A DNA stretch of 64,000 nt from Trichoplax sp. H2 (Eukaryota > Placozoa > Uniplacotomia > Trichoplacea), in assembly GCA_003344405.1 (NCBI GenBank), contig NOWV01000043.1:372001-436000 (forward strand), read 5' to 3'. Made by a program: the position numbers and the translations under genes. The notes beneath the pieces were generated by a model, which saw only the letters and a program-made list of their open reading frames with translations, ran no database searches and was not told where the DNA came from. Shown here piece after piece: positions 40,447 through 54,799 of this stretch (the stretch's first letter is position 1; each line of letters begins with the position of its first letter).

Positions 40447-41052
40447 ATGACATATATACAGCACATTCTACTATGCCCTACTATCCACTTCATTTTGTAC
40501 TTTATTGCACAGACCTCCTACGCCGTGCAGTCGACCGCCATTCAACTCCTTCCTAAACGATCCGTTTTCAACGGAAACAACTTGTCAACTAGCGCACCTA
40601 CATCAATGGATTTTCATCATCGTTTGCTGTCCTTATTAATTTATCTAATTCTGATTACAGTACGAGGTATGCACCAGAATGGCCAAATAGTTAGCATGGT
40701 CTTGAAGTCGAATTTCTACCAATATTCAGAAATCTACGGTAGACATTTCAAGCGAATAAATATGGAGAGGCTTACTGCGCATCCCAAAAAAAGCTCATCG
40801 ATTGCTAGCGTAGCCTAGTCGTTGCTGCTCACTCGCTGCATGATGACTAATAGTCCATGGTACACTGTCAATTCGCGTTTATCATTTCGCTTGACAACTG
40901 CAAATGCTAAGATAGATCTTGCTAGAAGTAGAGGACTGCGTCAATTGGACATGGAAATGCTTACTTGCGCCAATCTCGATGCAGTCAGCGTCCATCAATG
41001 GATCGATGCATCGTCAAGGGCTACCTACACTGCACAGGATGGGATGCCATGA
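40447..41052 (+). CDS. Doubtful frame with signal-peptide-like starts, interrupted by one TAG
   Basis: Two open frames (40447-40818 and 40822-41052) share one reading frame, separated by a single TAG at 40816-40818. They give roughly 200 codons in a locally GC-richer patch. The first begins with a hydrophobic leader (HILLCPTIHFILYFIAQTSYA) and contains dibasic KR and KK sites. A second leader-like stretch (FHHRLLSLLIYLILITV) is followed by a possible donor, GAG|GTATGC. This could be a secreted-peptide gene with unmapped exons, a decayed gene, or chance. I recognise no family, and there is no independent evidence of expression. Confidence 0.2.
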
Positions 41053-42694
41053 TGGAAATAGGTTGCGCCTCCACTAGCAGTGACAGCATCATTATTTCAA
41101 CAAATAAAGTAATTTACTCTATAAATTCAGGCAAATAATATTAATAATATACAGCATTGCAGCAGCGTCAATCAGAATTACTGATATGTTGTTGTGCGGT
41201 AACATGAGTCATACTCATGCTGTGTCCAATCCAGTAAACTAGCTCACGCAACAACCCCATCAACAAGCGGACCGTGAACATGGGAAGAAGTAATGGGAGA
41301 AAAAAATACAATCCAACCCTGTTCATTTTCCTATTAATAACTTGACATTGATTACGATCGATTCAAGAGTACAACCAGCTAATGTTAAGGTTAAGCACGT
41401 TGTATACTAGTACAGTATACGCTGATTCAAGAGTTGAATAGTGACGGGGTAGATTGAAATTGCCACAATTTTTATTTTCTTTCGTTCTAAACTGAACGAA
41501 AGAGTTCCAGCGTAGGACAACTATGCCACTGCTGCTGTAAACGACCAGCAAAATGGACTACGTACTTGTTTCGCGTTCGGAAACATATAATATTGCTGGT
41601 TCAACGTTGCATTGCATACTAAAGTGGAAAGAGTAGTTTGTGTGATGTTTCAACTTGCTGCCACATATGGCAAAAATATGCGTCAAATAAAATAAACTCA
41701 ATACAGTTTCTGGTAATTTTTTGCAGGAATCCATTCCTGGTTTATTTATGTAGATGAAAGAGTAATGAATGCATTTATTTATTTATTTATTAAAATCGTT
41801 GTAATGGCAATACGTTTATTCATTTATATTCCTTTCAAATTTTCCTTTAACTCGATGTCCACTGGATACTAAACCACAGCATCTACGTGGACATAGCATA
41901 CATGCGTCATTAAAAGCTCAGTAAGTAGTGAATTTCGATTCAGCCTGGCCATAGTCATGCCATACCATCTACGAAACAGACACATTTATTGAGAAACCTT
42001 CGACTAAATTGAATGGCTAAAAGATTCTTAGACAGTATACGTACAGTATTGCATGGTCACTTTGGAACATGAATTAATTACCCCCCCAAAAATGAGGCTA
42101 TCTTTCTTATTGACAGCAAAATAGGGTACATATAATTGCTGAAGAAAAGCACAGTACATATATTACTACTAGATCATGTGAGCTAGTACTATTTTAGAGG
42201 TTTTTGCAGTAAGGTATAGAAGAGAAAAAATCGAAAAGTTTCGGTATGAGAAATTATTGGTTGAGCAGTCTTTAAGATCCTGATACGCCATGGTACCAAC
42301 ACTAAACTATGCAATACTACAATAATTACTTTAATTAGGTTATCGTAGTATCGTTCCGAAAATTAAATCAGTCAAAAATACACTCTTACTTGCATATTAA
42401 TTATTGTCATCATAAAACATGAAATTATTACTCGGTTGTTTCGAGGATCATTTCAAATCAGTAAGATGAAGTACTCATGCAATCCAACGGCGCTTAATCA
42501 AACAATACTGTACAGTAAGCTGTGAGGCAGGCGTTCATTGCAAGAATTAATAAACACTACTATCAGGTAAAAAAATAAATTAAGGCCAATCTCAATTCAT
42601 TGATAGTATAGTAATTATACTGTAATTAATGAATTAATCATTCGTTTCGGCCGCAAATTGAACCGTTGTTTCGTATCAACAACGCTATCAGCAC

Positions 42695-42853
42695 ATTACA
42701 TAGGAATTTCGTATTCTAGGTACGGATTGCATAGCTAAAATAAGAATTACATAAGCATTTCGTATTCTAGGTACGGATTGCATAGCTAAAATAAGAATTA
42801 CATAGAAATTGCGTATTCCAGGTACGGATTGCATATCTAAAATAAAAATTACA
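42695..42853. repeat. 51-bp tandem repeat, three copies
   Basis: ATTACATA...CGTATTCTAGGTACGGATTGCATAGCTAAAATAAGA repeats with starts at 42695, 42746 and 42797 and a partial fourth at 42848. The period is exactly 51. Copies 1 and 2 are nearly identical; copy 3 has several changes. Confidence 0.92.
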
Positions 42854-43347
42854 TGTCTATATAGTACACCGAAACAATGTAAAAGCGATATAAAGTATTT
42901 GGATCACATCTGATCTCAATGTTTTACACGCAACCTCGATCCATTGCGATAGATATATATCAAATGAACACAAATGGCTACATAAATTAGTGGATTTATC
43001 CTTACAACATCTTACGCTGTATTATTGTGTGTTTATGTATTTAAAATTAGGTTGGTTTAAACTACTACAGTTTGTCTAGCAAAATTAGGGAATTTTCAAT
43101 TTCTATCCGAAGACAATCGGACAATATTGTAATATCCTGTACACAGTCCAGTATGCTGTATCAAAGGAATGGAAAGGAAATACAGTACGTATACTGTGAC
43201 ACCATAACGACATGTTTTGATCTATCCATCATCGTCGTTCATTTGCTCTTGGACTAGACTAATAAATCATTCAATTCTATTCTTTCATAAAGAACCAACT
43301 AACACGGTACATTCAATAACATGGCATTAACAACAGTAGCATTGCAA

Positions 43348-44083
43348 AGCTGGTCCTTTCTACTAGACCACCTTATTACTTTGCCTTCTAACAGCACGCT
43401 ATCTCGAGAGGGTTGTTCTACTCGTATAAGCTGGTCCTTTTACAAATCCACCTTATTACTTTGCCTACTTTACAGCACGGTATCTCGAGGGGTTATTCTA
43501 CTCGTAAAAGCTGGTCCTTCCGCTAATCCACCTTATTACCTTGCCTTCTTACAGCACGGTATCTCGAGGGGGTTGTTCTACTCGTATAAGCTTGTCCTTT
43601 TACAAATCCACCTTATTACTTTGCCTACTTTACAGCACGGTATCCCGAGGGGTTATTCTACTCGTAAAAGCTGGTCCTTCCGCTAATCCACCTTATTACC
43701 TTGCCTTCTTACAGCACGGCATCTCGAGGGGGTTATTCTACTCGTAGATGCTGGTCCTTCTACTAATCCACCTTATTACTTTACCTACTTACAGCACGGT
43801 ATCTCGATGGGGTAGTTCTACTCGTAAAAAGCTGGTCCTTCTACTAATCCACCTTATTACTTTGCCTTCTTACAGCACGGTATCTCGAAGGGATTGTTCT
43901 ACTCGTAAAGGTGGTCCTTCTACACTGTACTAATTCGCCTTAATACTTTGACTTCTTACAGCACGGTATCTCGAGGGGGTTATTCTACTCTTAAAAGCTG
44001 GGTCCTTCTACTAATCCATCTTATTATTTTGCCTTCTAGTCGTTCTTCCACCATGGTATCTCGAGGGGGTGGTTCTACTCGTC
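43348..44083. repeat. ~80-bp tandem array, nine units, with splice-site-like signals
   Basis: Each unit reads AGCTGGTCCTTCTACTAATC, CACCTTATTACTTTGCCTT, CTTACAG, CACGGTATCTCGAGG and TTCTACTCGTAAA. The ATCTCGAG core recurs at 43401, 43482, 43561, 43642 (ATCCCGAG), 43721, 43801, 43882, 43968 and 44058, with spacings 79-90. Units 2+3 and 4+5 are almost identical pairs, so part of the array duplicated as a ~160-bp dimer. Each unit has a branch-point-like CTAATC, a pyrimidine tract ending in ACAG and a downstream GTAAAAG-like donor. The open frames across it come from the repeat. Confidence 0.92.
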
Positions 44084-47000
44084 AATATACTATAATACTA
44101 CGCAAGCATGATCTGAATTCCACTACTTACACTAGCACCATCCCAAAAAAGAATGTAGAAAGAATGACTATAATGCCATAAGTAAATAAAATGGCTTCTG
44201 ACCGTATAGCTACAATTTGCGTACAATAGCACAGAGTAAACTATCTACATACAAAAGCATGAGTCGAAATCGTATGCTAGAAGGTTTAGCCAAATAAAAT
44301 GATATGGTCATATCAACCGAAGGATCTGCCGGTTTTTAAATTACCATAAAAGTGACAATGCTGCAGACAAATCTTTATCTAACAGGCTTATCTACTAAAT
44401 TTGCTATTATTGGTAATTATCACCTAATTAATCTTCGTCAACAATAACTAGAATAGATGATCGCCTTTTAAGTTCATTCATCCACGTTACCGTGTCCTAT
44501 TTTGGTTTATTGTCGCATTACAACAATTAGTGCAACAATACCAAGACATTGACGCCGTCTAATCTTGATCCTACAACAATCATTTAATTTGAATTGTCGT
44601 TCATTTTTAATCTATTCTTGACGGTCAGTAAATAATTAATTTTTGTTATTGTTAAGCCAAATAGATCGAATTGTTCAATATATTCAACGTAGTTACAACT
44701 TGAATATGAGTTTATTGTCATATTCAAAGGGGCTACTTCTTGTCTTACAAGTCTTATGGGCTGCTTTAACCGCAAACGACGCTATTCTTATTACTAAATA
44801 GCAGCCGCAGGGAATCATCCTGACAAATTGACAATTTTGACAGCAAGGCGAGCAATTACTTTTCTAATGCAATTTTATTCACAAATCGTTTCAAATCGTC
44901 TTATCTTCAATGACAAGTCGATACGTGTTATAAATCAATTGTAAAGCAAAGACCAACTACGGAGTAATTCTCCATGAATTTTAAATAAATCCATAAAACA
45001 TATCGTAAGCATTCATTGACTTGCGTGAGACAGAATTGTTTCATTAATCAATAACGAGTTATAATTGATATGCTCGTAACAAAAGTAGAATGTTTCATAA
45101 TACCGTACAGTATTAAAGTTACAAGCAGGTCTCAAAACTTGAACTTCAATTAGCACTTGTTTTTTGCTTGGTCTTTTCGGTGTCGTTTCAACCAGTCAAA
45201 CGGAAAGCATCTTCGTAGCACGTATGAACACTTTTAACTTACCAACGACGTTCTAAACTTGTTCCCAAACTGCCTAGTATAACTTGCGGTAGTTATCAAT
45301 GGCCAAAATAGGAAAGACATGGAGGTGGGCAAACGGAAAGACAATGAAATAGGTAGAGAATGATGCAGTTTGGAAACAGCCGATTAAGAAACGTTATTAT
45401 CACGAGCGAAGTAAAATCGTATTGTTTATTCTCATAGTTGCTGTATTGTTTTAGGAGGAAAAAAAATGACTAGATGAAAATTTACAAACGTAGATTCATA
45501 CTTGTTATCAACTAAGAGTTAATAAAGTCACTAGTCAATGATAGTTGATTGATTGAATTCTTGACATTTCAGTAAATTATTCATTGTCGTCAAAGAAAGA
45601 AATTATATTGAGGGGAATTTACAATACTGTATATTTTACTACGCTCACTTGCAATGTTTGCAATCAACATAACAGGCTATACTGTACTATTATTAGATCA
45701 TTTTCGCCAATTCTTAATTTTTAGTGCTGTAGGATCACAGCATCATCACCTTAAAGCTATCAGTAGATAGAGCTAGCCATTGATCAATATTATCAGCGAC
45801 AACTTGAAAAATGGATTTTCACTCCATTCTAATCTACTATAGCTTTCTTCATCTATCTTTATGATTGACGATCGGATGATAATATCTTGGATTACTGACT
45901 AAATTTGTCGGATAATGGAATGGAATGAAAAGATTAGACTTGTAGAGGATCAGGTAATGGATGACTAAGATCTAATCATAGGTTATGTCTAGACTAGATG
46001 AGATAATAGGCTTAGGAAGAATGACGTGAAATGCTAGACAAGATAAAACAAACCAAGTCGTATTAGACAACTAGTAGGGTCAAAGTTTGCTGATATACCA
46101 TTATGATAATATCAAATACAATTGTAATATACCTCAAGGCGCAGTACGATCGATGTCAACGAACTATTCCAAGTTGAAATAATCAGAATATCATAAAAGA
46201 ATGGCAAAAAATGATATCTAGGGTGTTGAAATTACTGGTAGGATGGTCATCACGAGATAATAACTGTATAACATTATATTTGTTGTCGATTGGAACAATT
46301 AATCCATTCACTTTTTACCTTTGTAGGAAACAATCTGATAATCAACAATAGCATTCAGCCCCAAGGTTTAATATCAACCACGGAACATAATATCGTAATG
46401 TGGAAGTCAAGAAAAGCTGAAATAATCTAATGTCAATAAATTAAAGCGTAACGCATCAAACAATAACAACAGTACTGTGATTTACAAATCGATCACATTT
46501 TAATAACATTATTATTAATGGGACCAATAAACACTATCTTTTAAGTGTAACAGACATCCATAATCCTCAATGGCTATAGTGTTGACCAAAAGAATCTTCG
46601 TCTGTTCTTTGAATAACAGCGACTAGTATTGTGTAAAACGTGTGACAAATTGACACCAGTAATTAGCAGGTAATGCATTGCGAAGAGATAATTGTGATGA
46701 TTCCATTAGGAATAAAAGATCAATAGTTTGATTCATTATATCCTACCCTGTTAAATTAAGTTAACTATTTGGATAGTATAAGATTCTATTCTATCTCACT
46801 TCTATAATCCAAAGTACGATCATGGGTGCTATAATGCAAATAAATATATGAAATACGTCATGATGTTAAAGTAAGATTACTATTTGTAAGAGCGGTGCAC
46901 AGTTTGTGACAGCCTTTTTAAAACGATTACTCTTTATGCGCAGATTGAAATCTCTATTTTAAGCTCGCAATGTCCCGTATAAAAACATCTTTTGTGCTAA

Positions 47001-49278
47001 AGGTATTCTAAACAAGTATTTTAATTTAATTTAGTACCCCAATCTATTCTGTTCAATTCATTAATGACACTATTATAAGAATCAATTTAAAAATAAATTG
47101 ATAAGATATGGTGTAAAATGTAAATTGCATCAATTGCTGCTGATATATACGAATTCAGTGGCTTCATAAAGCAATACTTGGATGACCATCAGAAATAAAT
47201 TTGTGATTCTAAAATAGAATCTGTAATGGTTAAATTAAGGATGCAGTACTTTAACTGTACTATAGGATTCGATAGAAGACTGGTATTATTCTAATACTGC
47301 ACTGACTGACATCGTAATGCACTTTTAATAACTAATCTTTAATTAGAACTGTCTATTTAAGATAACCAACAATCGATATTTATCATGCCAATTATCGTTA
47401 ATTGACAAATCATCTAGACATAGTCCAACCTACATACCCTACCAAGGACTCAATTATTATTCTTTTTTGAATATAGACTATTTTAAGTAAACAGATAAAT
47501 GTAGTATCAGAGCTCTTTAATATAGGTAGCATAGACAACATGCATTGAAGAATTCAGTTTTTTTATAAATGAAGCTAATAAGAATCTTCTTTGTCAAAAT
47601 TGAGGAATAAATAACTTTGTAACTGGAAACAACGATATCTACGTTGGATATGTATTTCTGCGGAAAACAAATTCATTGACAACTGAAAGCGCTTTTGACA
47701 GTGGTAAGAGGAGGATCTGAATGACACCGTCCAAGTATCTTATATATAACAGTAACTGTTAAGCTGTGTTGTTACTATTCATGATTTAAGAATCTTGTCA
47801 TGCTTGAGTATATTAGAAATTAAGCAGAAAATTAAGTAAAATATTAGTTAGGACAACTGTGTACCTCAATATCTTCATCTTCATCTGCTATTGCAATACT
47901 GCAAGCACCAATTTATGCGCGGCTACCAGTACAACTATAATTTGCCATAATGACATCACTAATTAGTGAGATCGTAAACAGGTTTATAAAGTTAAAACTT
48001 GTCACATTTGAATGCTCTCGGTTTTATCGTGTTTTTACAATGCAATAATGGTATAAGTGAAAATATTTTAGTTACTTGGAATGACTACGGTATTTTAACC
48101 TAAGTTTTGCTGGATATTATATCTACGCTATACTCGTATGAGTCGATGTTATGTCTTAAATCATGATGTAGATTCACCAAGTGATTTCACTTCTAAACAA
48201 TTTGAAGCAAAGGACTCAACTCCTAACACATAGTTTCACAAAGGCTATGCCTATCTGCTGTGTCTAGTGAAAATATTTAAATAGGTTAACATGTATAACA
48301 TAGCAGAGTCCGTAACCGAAATACAGTCTACTATGCGGGGGATCAACTTTTAGGAAATATTTAAACTTGGACAGTTAAAATAACGAGAAAGTGATAAGAA
48401 CAAGGTACTGGCAGAGGGTTTTTCGGGTAACGGAAGTGCAAATTTTTTCTTCAGTAGTCCCTGATACTCGGATAGAATGGGTGGTGAGAAATAGAACGAA
48501 AGATTTGATATTTACAGTATCATTTACTTATTCTCTTCAAGGCCTTATCTGTACGGTTTTGGTAGTACTGTGCATGAAAATAGGCAAAGTTGCATGTAAT
48601 GTGAGTAAATGCGATACAACAGTAGCCCAAGCATCATCCATTTATAGCCACATGATGAACTGCTTGTATCTGCTCTACGCCGGCATATTCTAGCGAGATG
48701 AAGCAGCAAGGAAACAAATTTCCATATGTAATGTAACTAGTATTGTGATTGTAGACTGTTAGCCATCTTTAGTATAATGTACGGTAGATATTTATCCTAC
48801 GAGATATTTGGTAGCTATAACTATAGACTGTAGTGGTAGAGACTCTATGCTAGAGTACAGATGACTATATACAGGAAGGTGTTGAGTTACTAATAAGGCT
48901 ATAGGTAAAAATAGAACTGTAAATCATATATTAGGATATGGTTAATTCATTGTACTTTGGCTAGTGTGAATAATGTCTACGTGAGTACTGTAGTCGTATC
49001 CATATTGGATTAATGATGGTCCGCAGTAGAATAGTCTTACTAAGAATAATTTAACTATGTGTAATATAAGGTAAAAAGTTGCCATGCGGATTGTAGCTCC
49101 GAATGCTACGGAAAGTATAAAAGCATACAACTTTAGATTATTCTGTTAGTTCGTTCTAGAAGTCTTTAGTAGTAGTATTCGGCTAGAGCAGAGCTGTGTG
49201 TAATTAATCTTTGTATAAGATTCAATAAAGCCCTTATTTTTCTAAAATTTGGAATTTCGTGATTGGTATATATCACAC

Positions 49279-49299
49279 CATACTATATCGTATAGTATG
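49279..49299. repeat. Short perfect palindrome
   Basis: CATACTATA, three bases (TCG), then TATAGTATG: a nine-base-pair stem with a minimal loop. Confidence 0.6.
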
Positions 49300-52200
49300 T
49301 GGAATTTGATTAACTCTCGTGCTCTATACTTTTATACTAATGTACTACCTTACAGTAAATTTGAAATATACTGTACGTTAGTTAGGATGAAAAAAGAAGC
49401 ACTGTACACAGACAGAGCAAGGGATAAATTTAATAGGATTGATTTCATCTAGTGCATCGCTGGGCGGAATAAAATACGTGTTCAGTAAAACTTTGCAAAC
49501 TAAATATTAATTTTGATTATTATTTAATCCAAGTAACTTTGAAATAGCTGCAACAAATGGCCCAGAAGCATTTACACCTACTTAGCTAGTGACTACGATA
49601 ATTCCAAATTTTTACCTTAGTCGAGATTATTTAAGCATGCATCTCCTCTAATGTATTTGTATTTATTAAGTTTATTTGAAAAGCCAAATTTGCTGGCAAT
49701 TTAAAAATAACAGGTTAGAATATAGAAAATTGAATAAAATATTTGATAAAAATTCCACAATATCACCACGAAGAGCAAGTTTAAAATGGGTTAGGGTTAG
49801 TGCAATCTAGCTATGATAAGACTTAAGCCTACTTCGAAAAGGAAGGATTATAGATTGGTATTAATCTTTTAGTTTAATCATATCTTAGAAAAATAGATCG
49901 CTTCTAATTGACTGCGCCATGACACGCAGAAACATAAAACGTAGTTTATTTTTTAGTACTGAATACTGCAAAGAGAAATGCTCTCAAGTTTGCCATCTGG
50001 TAAATTACTCTTATAAGTATATCTAAAGCAGTACTAATTTTCAAGTAGTTCTAATCGTTGAAGTACAGGTATTTTAGGTATTCCATGAAAATTTTATGCT
50101 ACCGTATTGGCAATGTTTTAAGTTTTAATATTTGCATTATAACGAACATAGTAGGATTCTAGAAGTTGAAAACATCATTACGGATCATATATAAATAAGA
50201 TGTTATAGCTATAACGTATAAATACAATGAATATACTGAAGATTGAACTTCAATTTAGAGTGGATAATGTAGTGATTGCATAATCGTAAATCACTGAGTA
50301 AAAAGGTGCCGTACATCTGCTTCAATTTCTAATAAACTTTGTGACGAACGCAATTATGTAACCTCCTTTTCAATCTTTAGATATATAAAAATCATGGACT
50401 GAAATATGTTTACGTTTTCAGTCATCTCTATCGATTATACTATTACCTATATAAGTTTATCTACTTTCATCATTAATACCTGAAGCTCGAAACTAAGACT
50501 AGCTAATGTTTTTTCCAATATTTATTAAAGCCTTACATGAAACGAATTGATCTCATACTTAAAGCTTATGATACAACATGAACATAGAAATGAATTGTCA
50601 GCGACAGAAGGGTTATTCTCACTTTCATTTAGCACTTACAGCATATTTTTTATAGAATATTAGAATCAATTGTAACTAAAACTTTGCAGAATTTTAATTT
50701 AGAGTATAGATTGGGTTTCCCTTCTGATTCCAACGTTATTCCGGCTATTAAAAATCAGAAAGCACTCTTATGTTTCTATATTTTTATTTGTTCTTATTAA
50801 AAGTGCCATTATTGGGTACGAGTCAACTTAATTGACAATCTACAAGCTCTCAGACTACCGTCGAACATCGTATGTTTTGCGAATTGATTAAAGCATTGAG
50901 AACCAACAGTTTCTAATAAATCGCAATCGCTTCACCAAAATCTAGCTGGTTTAATTTAAAAATTTAGAAAAAAAATCATCTTTATTATTGAATACCCTTA
51001 AGATTTCTTTTACAAGCCTATAACATCAGATAGTGACAGTACTGTCATGATGATCACGTTTGAAGGCTACTGTTGTAAATAAGTTAGATTTCGCGTTCCT
51101 GAGAAAATTCAATTAAACTCGTATTATTAAATGAAATTAAAATTTACCAGGACAATGCAATTGTATGTGACATTTAAAGAATTGAAGAGAACATCTTGAA
51201 GATTAATAAAGATTCAGAAAAGTCATTAAAATCAATAAGAAGCCGACAAATCCTAGTGCTGATTAAAATAGAAGTATAAATTGATACTTATGTACAGTGT
51301 AGGTAATTTCCTACAAATCTCTATGTCTCATGCTTTTGATTCTCAATATTGCATGGCAACTTGAAGTGTTTGATTACAAAGCGGTACCCACTCAAATGTA
51401 TCATATTCTTGTGTACAAGTAACTAAGATCCGCTAAATCACAACATTTCAAGAAATAAAGAACTAATAAAGTGCTTTGACGAAGATGGTCATTGTCTAAT
51501 GCGTCCATTTAATATCCTTTCATTTGCTAAATGTAATAGAGTATCAGAACAAGATCTTTAACAGTCCAAAGAATCCAGTGGATCGTAGATATCTTTATTA
51601 CTGACAGTGTTATTCGTGATGTCTACATCAACGAAAAATCTGTGGTAGTAAATTTAATTTAAAATTAAAAAATAATTATCACCTGTTACAAATCCCTAAT
51701 CGAGTGCTACGTAGCTTCTTAATTACTAGAAAATACTGGTTCCAGGATTGCAAAGGCTAGTTAAATAATATATCATGCACTAAATTCTTATATCAATAAG
51801 TTAAAGTTAAATATCGATTAAAGTAAGTGTTTGAGGTTGGCGGAAGTTGATCAAATGTAATAAATGACCATGCTATAAATAAATTGAATAGATTAAAATT
51901 TGCATAGAATTGGATCGCCACTGAAAGAGGATGTATTCGAAATAATTAAAAGAATTGACTTTAAAGTAGTTTATCAAAGAGTATGGTCCACATTCGATAG
52001 TTGCCATGTTGCGGCGTTACCGGAACATCGTTAATATTAGTGTAAACACAAAATATCTTAATGAAAGATTATAATGGCTGGGTAGTTGCGTAATGATACT
52101 GTTTTTAGTTCTATAGTCATTTCTGAAAACAATTTACCGGTTAAGCCAAAGCAAATAAATCTCTCGGTCGCTGCTTGCTACAAACTATTTGCTAAAACTG

Positions 52201-54793
52201 GACCATACTGACAGTCTGTTTTAATATATTGTTAACCTCGATCACTAATAACAGTACTTATTAATAGCTGTCAAGTTAATAATCAACAGACAAGATGAGC
52301 ACTTATTTATAAACTAGTAATAAAAATTAAGCTTCATACGATATGTCGGAAAAGTCTAATAATTTTATGTACTGCACTGTATACAGTAATATCAGCTTGC
52401 AATCTCAAAGTTTCATTGCTGATACCAATCGCTTGACATAGGATATAAATCTAAAGAAAGATTACAAAACAGATCCGCATGCGATATTTCAGTATAAATT
52501 TAGAGAAATAGGGACTAAGTTAATAAACGAAATGTTTGCAATCTATTTAAACTCAATCATTTAATCACATAGTAACTTATCTCGCTTAAATTTTAAAATC
52601 TAAATTACCAATGTAGCGAACAAAGAAAAATCGAACACTAACTCAGCTGTCGATTAGAAACTTAGACACCATAACTACGAACACTCTAAACTATTACTAG
52701 CAGTAATATAAATTTTCAATTGCAGAGCTTTGAATTTGTGTCTATTATATGCGGTATAAACCAAATCCTACGTTACCAAAAGCTATCAATAATGAAATTG
52801 GCGTATTTAGAACCTGTAATCACAATATATACCATGCTAATATGATTTATGACAAGTAAATTATCATTTTAAGGAGCCGTTTTTATTGTAATAACCAAAA
52901 TTCGTTGGGATATGGATAATTTTCTCGTTACAATAGAGCGTGGCTTTCAATGGGCTATTATTAGGTAATAAATTTACGAAATAGAGTAAGAAATCAATTA
53001 AATGTTAAAAATAATATCGTAAGGTCAGCAGAGAAATTGCAAGATGTGTATTCTCCGAAGGCACTGTAACTTAATACAATGAACTTGGTTTTATCCGAAA
53101 GGCTTTTGATATTAATCATATTTATATTACCGAGCATATTTACCGTTGTATTATAGAAAAAAGAGAAAGAAAATGATTCTCAATGATAATAGCTCTATTG
53201 CTTAGTATCTTACTGTAGTCTGCAGTACTATCGACTTTAGCCATAATTTAAAATTTATTTCAATATTATTAATCAGCAAGGGTAAGGCATTTTCTGTTAT
53301 AACCTATGTAAGCTAGATTACAAATTTTGTCTTCTTTGTATAATTATCTTTGACATGTCTATCTCTTATCGAAGGTTTTAACAATCCATACCAAATTAAT
53401 AGTAAAAATCAAGAACAAATGAACTATTCACAAAGTATTAATATTATAAATGATTGACTTTAAAGTTAAATTCGCTACTATGAACTTGTGGATTTAGCTA
53501 GATGATCCAGATAGTAAAAATCGGTATTTAACATTATTTTTGTCTATTATCTCAATAGATATTGGATATGATTTGAAATTAACATCCGTTCGACTACCAT
53601 GCCAGGATTTTCATTATTTCATTTGCCAATTTTAATAGTCTTATATATCTTTTCTCTATGCGCATAACACAGAATATAGTATTGTCAACAAATATTTTTT
53701 CCATAATCAGTCTTTAAATGTCAAGATCTTCATCTTGTGATTCTGAAGCTATGTATTGATAAGTAATGTGAAAGAAAATTAGACAATTTAAATATAATAT
53801 CGTAAAATGATATGAGATAGTAGCATCGCTGATAGAATGAATACCACTTGATGTTGTAAAAGATTTAACAACGCCTTTCATTACTCGCAAAAGTATTTTT
53901 GTCTATTTTGTTGCATCAGTCAGTATCAACTCATTGCTAAAGTAAATGATACGAATCAATACAGCATGTGACTAATCTAACACGGCAACATGGACAGCTA
54001 ATTATATTATCTAGATAGCGGTCTTATTAGGGTGATTTTGTAGTCATAATTTATATGAAATGATTTCATTTATCATGGGAATTACAGTAAGTAAGGTACC
54101 GTTATTAACATGGATTATAGCGGCTAGTGTCTTTAATCAAGCTGATTTTCGTTATAAGTACCCAAATTGTATTGGTGCAGCACTTACTGTATAGACTGGA
54201 GTCTGTATATTTGTATACTGTAGTAGACATAGTCAGCCTATTACTAACATGAACTAGAGAGCAGTAATTTATGTTCAGGATTTCATTACAATTATTCCGT
54301 AATGCATTATACTAGTATTGTGAAAATTAGCTTCAAAGGGCATAAAATGGGCTCAGATTAATCGATTTAACTACATTGTTAGATTTATGAAATGAGTGGG
54401 AAACCCACGTTTCATAAATTGATTTAGTAAATATGTAGAATAAAATTATCTCATACTTAAATACAATCTAAATAATTACAACAATCCTTTCAGATCCAAT
54501 ATCCTATAGCTCAATTCTATCTAAAATTGAAGCGATACTGTAGAAATTATGCAAAGCCTTCAATAGAATATGTGCTATAGCCGCTACTGACAGGAATGAA
54601 TCTTATATTTACATTTACTGGAAATTTATTGCCCAGATAAATTGCCAAATCATTGATTAATTACTAAAATTTTCAACGTTACAGTATCAATTACATTGTA
54701 TTGGACTAATATTTTATTATCTAAAAGAATTTTCACCTATACATAATTTAGCCTTAATCAATCAGAGTTATCATTTATCCTCCCCTTCTCAAT

Positions 54794-54799
54794 TTTATT
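54794..54799 (-). terminator. AATAAA polyadenylation signal of the second SIX gene
   Basis: On the minus strand a canonical AATAAA begins about 33 bases after the TGA at 54832-54834. That position suits a single-exon transcript ending there, although an internal donor also exists. Confidence 0.5.

Noticed and set aside
43321-44181. Open frames with repeating YSTVSRG-like peptides
   Set aside because: They follow the ~80-bp repeat, whose varying unit length breaks the frame between copies.
44584-45280. Possible 3' exon(s) of the second SIX gene on the minus strand
   Set aside because: Splice-like signals exist and one join is phase-compatible, but the acceptors are weak, the peptides lack SIX tail features, and an AATAAA near 54799 already ends the gene.
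48391-48693. 100-codon plus-strand open frame
   Set aside because: No signal, domain or codon character recognised; its length is within the chance range for this amount of sequence.
49790-49802. GGGTTAGGGTTAG, a telomere-like repeat (also CCTAACCCTAAC near 10299)
   Set aside because: Only about two units in each place; too short to call an interstitial telomere.
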